A stretch of 64,000 nucleotides of DNA from Smittia aterrima. Its lineage: Eukaryota; Arthropoda; Insecta; Diptera; Chironomidae. Positions 1 to 9,397 of the stretch are shown one piece after another. The position numbers and the translations under genes were made by a program. Position 1 is the stretch's first letter. Each line of letters starts with the position of its first letter. The notes under the pieces are model-generated. The model did not search any database and was not told the origin of the DNA. It saw only the letters and a list, made by a program, of their open reading frames with translations. The stretch is taken from assembly GCA_033063855.1 (NCBI GenBank), contig CP093829.1, positions 320,243 to 384,242 of the forward strand, in the 5' to 3' direction.

Positions 1-3000
1 GTAAAAGCAGTCGTCGACAAAGCTTTGCTCAATCGGCTGTAGCTGCAGACGAGGAAATGGACGACTTAGAATCGGTAGAGGAAGGAGCATCTGAAGACGA
101 TCCAGATCGTTTGTGGTGCATTTGTCGTCAACCTCACAATAATCGCTTCATGATTTGTTGTGACAAGTGTGAAGAATGGTTTCATGGCAAATGCGTCAAT
201 GTTACGAAAGCAATGGGGGCTGAGTTCGAGCAGAAGAAAAAAGAATGGCGATGTCCGAACTGTAGAGCTGAAGGTCCTGGAGTTGCCAAAAAAGTTGATT
301 CCAAAAAGAAGCCTTTAAATCAACAAAAACTTACAGCTTTCTTCGCTAAGAGTCAAAAAGAATCTACGGACGAAGACGTTGCTAAAACAGTTTGCGTAGT
401 TTGCAAGGAGAAACCTGCTCGCGATAGTTCAATCTACTGCAGTGATGAATGTATTCAAAACCATGCAACAAAGCATTTGGATGACAGTTCACCTAAGACT
501 CCAGTTTCTTCAAAAACATCAGAAACAGGAAAACGAGGGAATGTTCTGAAGGATAAGAGTGGGAATGTAAGTCTTCAGTCTAGTGCAACTTCTTCAGAAA
601 AGAAAAAGCGCAAACGAGAGAACAGAAACTAATTTGCTTCCTTCAGAATTAAAAGCTAACCATATTTCATATCACATTTTCCTTATTATTTTTAAAAATA
701 AACTCTTCGCTTTATACTTCGCCGACTTCTCAATTTTACAAGGAAAAAAACTCAACTCTAAGAGCGTCGCTATAATTTTTTGTTTACACAATGACTATTA
801 TGATAAACAAATTGATTTTTTCCTCTCATTTTAGGTGATTGTATATGACAAAACAACTGGAATTATTCTCCCGCTAAGTAAATCTCCGCATTTCACGACT
901 CTTGGACAATGGTTGAGTCGAAATCCCAACTTCGAACCAGTTAAGCCTGGTTCAGCTCAAGCCGAACAACTTCTGTCAAGAAATCGAGCGCAATCGCAAC
1001 CACAAACTCCGACGTCAACGACTTCTCCCGTCAAGACGATTATTCAAACAGCGACGGGTGAAGATCTTTTTTCCAACCCTGTTAAGATTCACACTGGAGT
1101 TACAACAACACCAGTTGCTGCCAAGAAACCTCCGGGTCAAGGTCAGCATTCTGGTAATTCAGTTCGAACAAATGTTAGTATGAAAAATACTTCCAGTTTG
1201 GGTGGAGTAAAAGCTGCACAAAAGTCGCCAAGCGTCACTTCAACATCAGCCAAAACTCTTCCCTCAAAGCCTGAAACGAAGCGTCCAGTGAAAAGTCAGC
1301 AGTCAGAAGGAAGATCATTAGTCGACCGCGAACGTGCTAAGATCAGAAACATTTTTAAAGAAACTTTGCAAACGCGAATGAAAGATTTTGATCATCCCAG
1401 CATTCCAAAAATGACAGAAGAAGAAATTGATTCTTTCGTCAAGGAAACAGAAAAGGAGATGTTTTATTACTTCAACAAGGACATTCGTGAGAAATACAAA
1501 GCAAAGTATCGCTCTCTGAAATTCAATCTAGGCGACGTGAAGAACAAAACGATTTTGGAGAGAGTATGTGCTAAGAAACTTACGCCAAAGCAATTGGTCG
1601 AACTTCCACCTGCTGCACTCGCTAGCGAAGAGCTGGCAAAGTGGAGAGAAGATGAAAACAAACATCAACTTGAGATCATTACGAAATCAGAGCTTGATGC
1701 TTTGGCGCAAACGAAAATCGTTGTTAAGACGCACAAAGGAGAAGAAATTATCGAACAAAAATCTGTCTCAACCGATATTTCCGTGCCAACAATTGATGAT
1801 GTCGAGTCGGTTATTGCAAAGAGTGTTTTAAGTGTTGATGATCCTCATGGACGCTACGACCTTAGTCGCTCAATATCCGTAAACAATAGCACAAACTCTC
1901 CCTTGGTATCGCCCGGAAGCACTTCAACATCTGTAAGGAAGCCTGACTCTCGTCATCGCTCTCGTAGTCGAAGTAAATCAAGAGGAAGAGATCATCATCA
2001 TCATCATAAATCGTCTTCGAAACATAAGAAAAGCGAGAGACATCGAAGTAGATCTCCTCGCCACCACAAAGATGGAAAGTCACGCGAGCGAAGCAAATCG
2101 AAGAAATCTGATGATCACAAACATTACAGAGAAAAAAGCAAGAGTAGAGAAAAGGATAAGACGAGTGGAAGTTCTAGCAGATCAAGAGATCAAAGACACG
2201 ACAAACCGAAAGACACGAAGAAAAAAGAAGAAGTAAAGCCAGTTGGGACACTCGACATTCAACCTGATCAGCAAGACGTCGATCTCGTCGGTAAAATTTT
2301 GGATTCCATGGGCGTACATCTCGATAAACCGCTAGTTCCTAAAGAAGAAAAACCGAAAGAGGAGGAAGTTAAAGCTGTAATTAAGGAAGCAACTCCTCCT
2401 GTCCAGACAAAAAAATTGGTTGAAATTTACAGCGGGAAAATTTATATGGCAGAGATAACTGATTTTGACGTTACTGCGAGTATTGTCTCTGGAAGCTTCG
2501 ACGATATTGTAAAAGTTCTTCCTTCTCAACTTGATGCAGTTGGACGTATTGAGCCTAGCACGGTCGTCGATTACTTGGACAAAGTCAAGAGATTGCCGGG
2601 CAAAGAACTTTGCATTTTGAGATTCTCTCCAACTGAAGATTCCAAAACGAGCTATGATGAGTTTTTCAACTATTTACACTCAAGGCAGCGCTACGGAGTT
2701 ATCAAATTAACATCACCAAGAGTGAAAGACTTTTATCTCGTTCCGGTAAAAGCAGGTCAACCATTACCAAAAGTACTGTTGCCGATCTCAAGTCCAGGAT
2801 TTGTAGAAGGTGAAGAACATCGACCAGATCTTCTCGTTGGAGTCTTATTGAAAGTCGCTCCTGAAGACAGAGTAAGTGGTTTTGTATGCTTCAATATAAT
2901 TTGAATTTTAATCAATTTTCTTTCCAGACTAAAAAGCAGTCGATAAACATGAAGAAGATGCAATCAAAGTCGCGTCCTCTGCCTGATAACAAAACGCTTC

Positions 3001-3821
3001 AATCTAAACACAAAAGCCAGACTAGTAAACTAACTATGGGTTTGCCTGAGTTCTCAAAAACTGGCGAACTGCAAACATCATCTTCAAAGAAATGTAAGCT
3101 TCAGAATAAACTTAAGAATAAATTATAACTTCTTTCTTTTTTAGCACCTACGGATACAAATGATGACGGAGATGAACCCTACACTCCTTTCGACGACGAT
3201 GAGTTGATGATTCAATCGAATTATAAGCCATCGTCATCATCAGTTGCAGTCTCAAAACAAGCAAGTGATGACCTAGAGTCACAAATGGAAAAAATCAATC
3301 GCGAGATCGAACAACGTCAAATGGAAATTCAATCGTTAGCAAAGCGAAAGCTCGACGATATTGATGAGGAGCAAGCTTCGAGGATCTTTGAGAACATCAG
3401 TGTACCTCACAATTTGAGTGAAATGCTGTCGACAATCAGCAAGAATCAGGCTAGCGAGATGAAAGCAATAGAAATCGATGATAACGATGATGACGACGAG
3501 TATGTTCCGATTCCTATGACAAGCAGCATGGATTACCGTTCATCCGTTACTCATCCAAGTTACTCAGCAGTAAATCAACAGCAAACCCCAATTGTAAACT
3601 CAATGATGGACATTGATGAAAGAATTGCCATGTTCCAATCGCCACCAAGCGTCGCGATAAATGTCGACGACCAACCGAGTCGTTTAGCGAGCATGACAGC
3701 CGCAGATCTCATGAAGTTGGTACCAGACGGAGCATTCGAGCCGCCGTCGCCTCCAATTATCTCCGAACCGAATCAACCTTCGATTCCTGGCTTAGGCAAC
3801 GACGATTACGAGATGGAATGA
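1..3821 (+). CDS. pps: Pps-like PHD / TFIIS-central / SPOC protein, 5' end outside window
   Basis: Frame is open from base 3, so the gene starts upstream. Exons: <1-566, 835-2871, 2928-3093, 3145-3821; all junctions are GT-AG and in frame. Domains in order: an acidic stretch; a PHD finger (nt ~114-260, starting WCICRQ and ending WRCPNC); a second Cys cluster (nt ~390-465, CVVC...CSDEC); a TFIIS central domain (nt ~1318-1680, starting at LVDRERAKIRN); a basic Ser/Arg/His-rich tract (nt ~1930-2220); a SPOC domain (nt ~2416-2860); and an acidic tail with a coiled-coil-like Glu/Gln stretch (nt ~3270-3400). This architecture is that of the PHF3/DIDO family, represented in flies by Partner of snf; family members bind the Pol II C-terminal domain and chromatin and affect elongation and splicing. 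It should act in the nucleus. The next gene is in the same direction. An AATAAA follows at 3870. The family call is firm; the fly-gene name is by architecture. Confidence 0.85.
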
Positions 3822-4455
3822 ATTTAAATTGCTAGAAGACTCGAATAATTCTTTGCTTGCATTTAGATTAATAAAATTATTAAGAATTTCGCGATGATTC
3901 AAAATATTTAAGAAAATAATAAAAACTAAAAAAGTTTCCTTGTAAGTGCAGATGTCTAAATTCTGCTCAAATGTAATTTGTCTTTTGATCAGAATTTGAA
4001 ATACATATTTCGATGTGCAGAATAAAATTAAACAATTTTAGTAAATTTATTTTACAACCAAGTTTTTGATTTGATGAAAGAACCCCTTTTTAATTAAATC
4101 TAAGACTCAATTAGATTTATATAAGAGTCAATAATCTCCTTTACGTCACTAAAGCTAGAATATTCAATAAAATATTTAAAACACATGTAACATTTAATTA
4201 TTCCAGCGGCAAGTTTTCCGCTATCACACAAACCACAGCCTGGCCAAATCATCAATCGACAATGTAATTGCCATAAATAATTCATTGTAAACTTTTCTAA
4301 ACAAGAAAGAAGCCAAAAGATTAAACTTCAAGTTAGAATCTACGCATGATACTTAAGCAGGACCGTTTCATGTCATCATCCTGCAACGTCCAACCAATGA
4401 AAAGCTTTCTTCCTCTCCCATTACGCACCTGCGACAAGACCGAACAACTTGTTGA
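3822..4455. other. Intergenic: pps 3' UTR and upstream DNA of the next gene
   Basis: The stretch holds AATAAA signals on the plus strand at about 3870 and 4021, probably for the pps-like gene. A 61-codon open frame on the minus strand (4100-4285) shows no family likeness and is taken as chance. Nothing else is recognised before the TATA box at 4456. Confidence 0.5.
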
Positions 4456-4493
4456 TATAAAATCATTGCCTAAGAGTTGTAACACTGTCAGTC
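4456..4493 (+). promoter_or_regulatory. Core promoter (TATA + initiator) of the secreted-protein gene
   Basis: TATAAAA lies at 4456-4462 and an arthropod-type initiator TCAGTC at 4488-4493, with the putative +1 A at 4490, 34 bases after the first T of the TATA box. This would give a 150-nt 5' UTR before the ATG at 4640. A TATA-type promoter fits a regulated, tissue-specific gene. Confidence 0.55.
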
Positions 4494-4639
4494 GTTTGCA
4501 GTGTTTGCTGTGCTCAAGTCGCTAGTTAAATTTGAAATAGCTGACTAAGGATTAATAAATCTCTTTGGAATATTTTCGCATCCGCGAGCTTTGCTTTTCC
4601 GTGATTATTGGATTAGTCTTGACGTGTCGCGTGGATGAG

Positions 4640-5753
4640 ATGGACAAAAGTGTTAAAATAATAATTTTTTGTCTCATCGCAAGTGAGTTCTCCGCCAAAA
4701 ATAAAATTTAAATTAAATTAGAAAGAAACATGATCCATCATAATTTTCGTCTTGTTGAGAGTCGCCCAAGAATCATCGTAATCAGATTAAGAAAGAAAGT
4801 TTTCTCGCTCCTTAACTTGTTAAAGCCTAACAATCGATTCCTTAAAGTGATAAAATCTTTCATTGTCTCCTTAGCGTCAGTTGTGACATCGCGAGCTCTT
4901 CCAATCGATTATGACTCGGACGATGGTAACGGAAATTCAATTAACAGTAAAGACGACAATTTTCTCAGCAATTCAAATGAAAGTCAGGATTATCAGGATT
5001 ACGGAAAACCTGAGAATGTGAAACGGGATCCAGAGTTGGTTGACGTGGGCAAGAAGAGAAATATCATCAGCGCTTTAAGAGCGAAAATTCGTCGATCTCA
5101 TCCAAATGAAATCGAGGACAGGCTGAGGTTCTCTCCTGTTTTGTCAGCTGGTGAGTATATGACCTCTTCCTCCCACTAAACAACCGCCCATTCGTATTTT
5201 CACACCTAGAAGAGTTTAATTAAAAACGCTTCGCATTCATCATTCGCTTTGATTTATTTAAAATTTATTAGTTTTGATGGTGACATGGATGATGGCAGAT
5301 TTATTGCAAAGTTCAACGATTTTCAATTATTTTCTCATCACAGATGCTCTCGGTAACCTGAACGGCTTTTTCGATAATTTGGCGACGAACTTGCACACGA
5401 TGGAGAACAGAAATTTGCTTCCGAATCAAATGAGGTTGCTTGGAGAGCCCGAGCAGCGAAGAGATTCTTACGGACATTCAGCAGCGTTTATTAACTCAGT
5501 GAGTAATGGAAGCAATAGTTTGATTAAGAAATATATCTTAAACATTCAATAGGTTCGAGCATATCAATCACCAATGCACATCAGGAAATTAATGGACTAC
5601 TCACCAGGTATAAGCTGTAATAACCTCCGTCAATCCCCATCCAATGATAAAATAATTTGTGACATTCAGACTCCCATCTTTGCAATTGCAGATTCTCACC
5701 GAAATTCTAATTTTTACAATCCCGTTCTAACCCGGATCGGTCTCGGCAAATAA
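4640..5753 (+). CDS. Secreted prohormone-like protein, five exons, function unknown
   Basis: Exons: 4640-4682, 4875-5150, 5344-5498, 5553-5607, 5692-5753; all GT-AG and in frame, giving 196 residues. The N-terminus is a signal peptide: a short charged start (MDKSVK), a hydrophobic core (IIIFCLIA) and a likely cleavage near VVTSRA, just before LPIDYDSDD. The signal peptide is split by the first intron, as is common in secreted peptides. The mature part begins acidic and Asn/Ser-rich, then carries dibasic sites NVKR, GKKR and IRR that could release DPELVDV, which the Gly of GKKR would allow to be amidated. With the modelled splicing there is no Cys. I do not recognise the family. A second acceptor at 5668-5669 would give a different C-terminus, DSHLCNCRFSPKF, instead of SHRNSNFYNPVLTRIGLGK. 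AATAAA is at 5895. It could equally be a secreted non-hormone protein. Confidence 0.6.
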
Positions 5754-6010
5754 AACTTCTAATAATGTTTAAACATTATTGATAGGATAAGAATCTATTC
5801 CAAGACATTCTCCAATATTCTTCTCGCAAAAAACTATTTTTAATGTTATCAGAATTTAAATGTCGTTGTTTGTCGTAAAAAGGCAATTGTGTAAAATAAA
5901 AGAAAAACTTGAGAAAGCTGGAAGTTAATTTTTTTTATGTCATCAAGTTATTGAACTCGCCTTGTCCAACAGATGAAACAAATCTTCGTTGTTATTTTTT
6001 CATCATTGTT

Positions 6011-6016
6011 TTTATT
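6011..6016 (-). terminator. Polyadenylation signal of the CYP6 gene
   Basis: AATAAA on the minus strand (TTTATT on the plus strand), about 30 bases past the CYP6 stop codon. The upstream neighbour's own AATAAA (5895-5900, plus strand) lies only 115 bases away, so the two convergent transcripts end close together. Confidence 0.45.
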
Positions 6017-6042
6017 AACAAATGCGAAAATATGTAAGTTTC

Positions 6043-7753
6043 TTATAACATTTCGAGCTTTAGGAATATGTTGTCGTTGATAGGAGTCAAAAACATTGCA
6101 TTTGGCTTAAAATCCATCGGAATCGTTGTCTTTGATGTTGTCGAGACTCTGAATGTTGTCAGAAGCTTTACTAAAACAGTTCGCAATATCATGTAAGCGA
6201 ATCGCGTTCCAATGCACTAAGAAAAAAATATTTACTAATTTACAAGAACTTTTGATAATTGAAGATATTTACTGTTTTGGGGCCTTCGCCGAAGGCTAGA
6301 AATGTCATCGGATGACGAGTCTTTCTGTTTTCAGGCGAAAATCTTTCAGGATCGAACGTGAGTGGATCAGGATAAATTTTTTCATCATGATGAATGGAGA
6401 ACACTGGAATCATGACCATTGTACCTTTGTCGATAGTCAGGTTTGTTCCGGCGATCTTATAACTTTCACTAGCTTTCCGACCATAGCTCTCGAATGGCGG
6501 ATACTTTCGAAGAGTCTCTGAATTTAAATGATTTCAAATTTAAGTTTTAATCAAAACTTGAGTGACTTACATACCATCGATACACATCAGCAAATATTTC
6601 ATGTCATGCAGAGAATCGTACGTCAATTGATTGTTGTGTCTTGACAGCGTTTCTCTGATTTCTTCACGTAAGCGCTCCTGAATTTCAGGATTCAAAGCAA
6701 GCTCGTAAAGGATAAAACTAATTGTTGAGCTTGTTGTTTCAAACCTGGAACAAATGTACGCTGCGGAGAATTTGCGAGAACATATTTTAATAACTTACCC
6801 GCCCATAAAGAAAATGAATGATTGTGCTGCAACCTCCTCTTGTGTTATGCTTTTGTCATTCTCTTGATCCATTAAAAGAATCATTTGATTAAGAAAATCA
6901 TTTCTTTTCAAATTATTCTTCTTGCGATATTTAATTGTTTGCTTTATCGAGTCAAGAAAGAAATCTGAAATGTCCTTTTGTATTTCTTTTAAACCGAAAC
7001 TTCGCGATAAGTTCGGGAAAGCTGACATCAACATAACTTTTATGAATCGAAGCTTAGTTGACTCGAAAACTTTCTTCCCGTATTTCACGAATGGCGAGTT
7101 TGGATCGGTCATTGCGTTTGCTTCGAGACCAAAAGCGAATTTTGCGACGATATCAACCATGTAACGAGTGAATGTACTTTTCACTTCAAGTTCGGATAAG
7201 TTTTGAGCTCTGAGATAATCAATTAGTTCATCTGCATTCGTTAAATAAGTGTCAAACATCGCCTTCATCTTTGCACTGGTAAATGCAGGAACCATCTTTG
7301 ATCTCATAGCACGCCATTCATCACCTGTCAAACGATAGAATAACTTTTAAAAACTTAGATTTTGCTTTAAATTTAACTAAATTTCTTACCCTCAAGATTA
7401 CCAATATGCCCTGATATTGGATCGTCTTTTTTATTAGAGTAATTTCCACGATCGATGAAGTTTTTAGAGTCGTTCACCATAACATCTTTCACAACATCCA
7501 AGTCGATGATTAAAAGAATCGGACGAGCAAAGAAGTAAAGTCCAATCACTTTCGTCGTTTCTTTATATTTTTCATAGAACTCTTGATATCTCCTTAAAAC
7601 GTGAATTTTGATGCCAACATCTTTGTAAGAGCCGTAAGGGATGTTTGGTTTGTCGAATGGAAAACCTTTACGTTTCCAATAAGAAAACTGATGCAAGAAC
7701 CAGTAGAAGAGCAATCCAACAATTGCCACAGATAATGTAACGAAAACGATCAT
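6043..7753 (-). CDS. Cytochrome P450, CYP6-type
   Basis: Exons on the minus strand, 5' to 3': 7390-7753, 6799-7324, 6575-6744, 6273-6517, 6043-6216; all GT-AG, in frame, 492 residues, a normal length for microsomal P450s. The N-terminal membrane anchor (residues ~2-22) is followed by a basic stretch (YWKRKGFP). The I-helix oxygen-binding site reads MGGFETTSS (~295-303). The K-helix ExxR is ETLR (354-357). The PERF-type motif DPERFSPENR is present. The haem loop is FGEGPKTCIG with axial Cys436, the first codon of the last exon. The CYP6 pattern (SYWKRKG start, LEGDEWR, DPERFSPENR) supports this clan-3 family, membrane-bound ER monooxygenases acting on plant toxins, insecticides or endogenous lipids. 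The substrate cannot be read from sequence. It is convergent with the secreted-protein gene. A decayed partial copy lies just upstream. Confidence 0.92.
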
Positions 7754-8199
7754 GACTTATCACCAAGAGATAAAATTCAACTTTGAGACAATTGCGAGAA
7801 TCTGCTTTAAATAAGTAAACTTCATTTTCAAGAGGAAATATCAATGAGTGTGAGTGGAAAAAGTTTAACAGAATTGATGACTACTTTCAAGGAGTTCATT
7901 GCTCTAGATTCAATGTAATGTTGATAAAGTTCTGGTTGATCAGGCAGTGCGCAGCTCTTTAAATATATTTCATTGCAGCCAGAAACAGACTTTGTTGACG
8001 GCGTTTTAAATTGAAATACTTTTCATCTTGATTCGTTTTCGAAAGAATATCATAAAACTTTTAAGTTAGAGGATCTGCCTCAAAAGATTTATCACAACTG
8101 TAAATGATCGGAAGTAGTGACATATTGACCAGAAGTTAAATGTTTTTCGAATGATTCAAGAAAATTTCTTTGGATAAAGGAAAAAGCCTAAAACAGTTG
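7754..8199. other. CYP6 upstream region
   Basis: This holds the 5' UTR and promoter of the minus-strand CYP6 gene. A TATTTAAA-like element on the minus strand near 7811-7818 could be its TATA box, but no convincing initiator is seen. No exon is recognised. Confidence 0.35.
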
Positions 8200-8785
8200 T
8201 TTTTAATTTAAATGTTGATGTTTGTCGTAAGCTGGAAGTTTTTTTTAGGTCGTCAAGTTGTTGAACTCGTATTGTCATACAAATGAAAGCATCTTGGTAA
8301 AAGAATAATTGCTGCCCCGATATTTCAAAACAGATTTTTTAAATCAATATTATTATTTTTATTATCAAATGTGAACTTTTCACAAAGTTTCTTATAACAT
8401 TTCGAGCTTAAGGAATATGTTGTCGTTGATAGGAGTCAAAAACATTGCATTTGGTTTAAAATCCATCGGAATTGTTGTTTTTGATGTTGTCGAGACTCTG
8501 AATGTTGACAGAAGTTTTACCAAAACAGTTCGCAATATCATGTAAGCAAATCGCGTTCCAATACACTAAGAAATATTAAAAATATTTACTATTTTGATGA
8601 ATAATTTGATCATATTTACCGTTCTGGGGCCTTCGCCGAAAGCTAGGAATGTCATCGAATGACGCTTTTTTTGATAGTCAGGTTTGTTCCGGCGATCTTA
8701 TAATCTTGACTCGCTCGCCGTGCCAAGCTTTCAAATGGCGGATACTTTCGAAGAGTCTCTGAATTTAAATGATTTAAAATTTACT
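8200..8785 (-). repeat. Partial tandem duplicate of the CYP6 3' region (copy of about 5850-6535)
   Basis: Bases from about 8200 align by eye with 5850-6535: the 3' flank (shared TTTAAATG, GCTGGAAGTT and GTCAAGTTGTTGAACTCG-like blocks), the complete last exon, the last intron and much of the penultimate exon. The match fades about 25 bases beyond the splice acceptor at 8759. The copy has lost a segment corresponding to about 5885-5920 and a 106-base segment inside the penultimate exon. Same orientation as the gene. Confidence 0.85.
8392..8758 (-). pseudogene. CYP6 fragment (last two exons), frameshifted
   Basis: The last exon (8392-8565) is 174 nt as in the intact gene, keeps a Cys-Ile-Gly haem start and the same stop, and seems to differ in protein by a single Thr-to-Ser change. 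The penultimate exon (8620-8758) is 139 nt against 245 in the intact gene. The missing 106 bases are not a multiple of three; the frame shifts after the AlaGlyThrAsnLeuThrIle-like segment and meets a TGA soon after. No upstream exons (I-helix, N-terminus) are found beyond 8785. It is therefore a dead remnant of a tandem P450 duplicate. Confidence 0.85.
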
Positions 8786-8850
8786 AGATAATGTATTTTT
8801 AACGCAGTGATATCTGATGGTTAAGTTTTTTCATTCAAAGTTTTTCAGCT

Positions 8851-8912
8851 GGCCACTAGATGGGGAACGTGCAATTCAAATAATTTAGTAAGTCGAACAA
8901 CAGATGGTGGCG
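8851..8912 (+). promoter_or_regulatory. Two CTCF-like motifs between CYP6 relic and Ntaq1
   Basis: GGCCACTAGATGGGG (8851-8865) is close to the CTCF core CCASYAGRKGGC, and ACAGATGGTGGCG (8900-8912) resembles the fly-type variant. They sit between a detoxification gene relic and a housekeeping gene, where an insulator would be plausible. Motif resemblance only. Confidence 0.25.
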
Positions 8913-9289
8913 TTAAAAGCGAAAACGGGGTAGCTTCTACGTTTAGTGATGATTTTTGATGATTTCTGCTTGGATCAAAATAATATTTCAGTCCTGAGAA
9001 ACTTCTTCAAATGAAAACGTCGAAAGGAATTTTTCTTCACACGAATTTTTCGTAATTTTAGTGGAAGCCACATCTAGGTCCTTAGTTGAGTAGTTGAATT
9101 GCAATATCCCAGTTCAGATTATCCCTCAAAGATTCGACTATGTAAAAAAATGACAATTTTCATTCAATCTCAATAAAATTACGCGAGTGAAAAAATTTGT
9201 GAAAGTGAAAAGGGGCAAAGACTTTAGTTAGGAAAATTTAATCAATTAAAATCAAAAGTCCGAAAAGTTTTCAAGTTCTCGTGTTGACA

Positions 9290-9314
9290 ACACAGAGAAG
9301 TTCAAGCTCTGTGT
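9290..9314 (+). other. Short stem-loop upstream of the Ntaq1 start
   Basis: ACACAGAG (9290-9297) pairs perfectly with CTCTGTGT (9307-9314) around a 9-base loop. It lies 84 bases before the Ntaq1 ATG and so probably in its 5' UTR. A 5-bp palindromic arm (GTGTT/AACAC) overlaps it at 9281-9293. Function unknown. Confidence 0.35.
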
Positions 9315-9397
9315 GAACCAAGGAGTGAAACGTAAAATACCAAAACAATCACCAACACGAAAAGGCAAGCGCAAGGCCACCCAAACCAAAATAAAGG

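Noticed and set aside
583..834. 83-codon frame after the first visible pps exon
   Set aside because: It spans the intron 567-834, which has a clean GTAAGT donor and TTTTAG acceptor and joins the flanking exons in frame.
6312..6521. Plus-strand open frame under the CYP6 gene
   Set aside because: It is the antisense of the P450 penultimate exon, whose motifs are clear on the minus strand.
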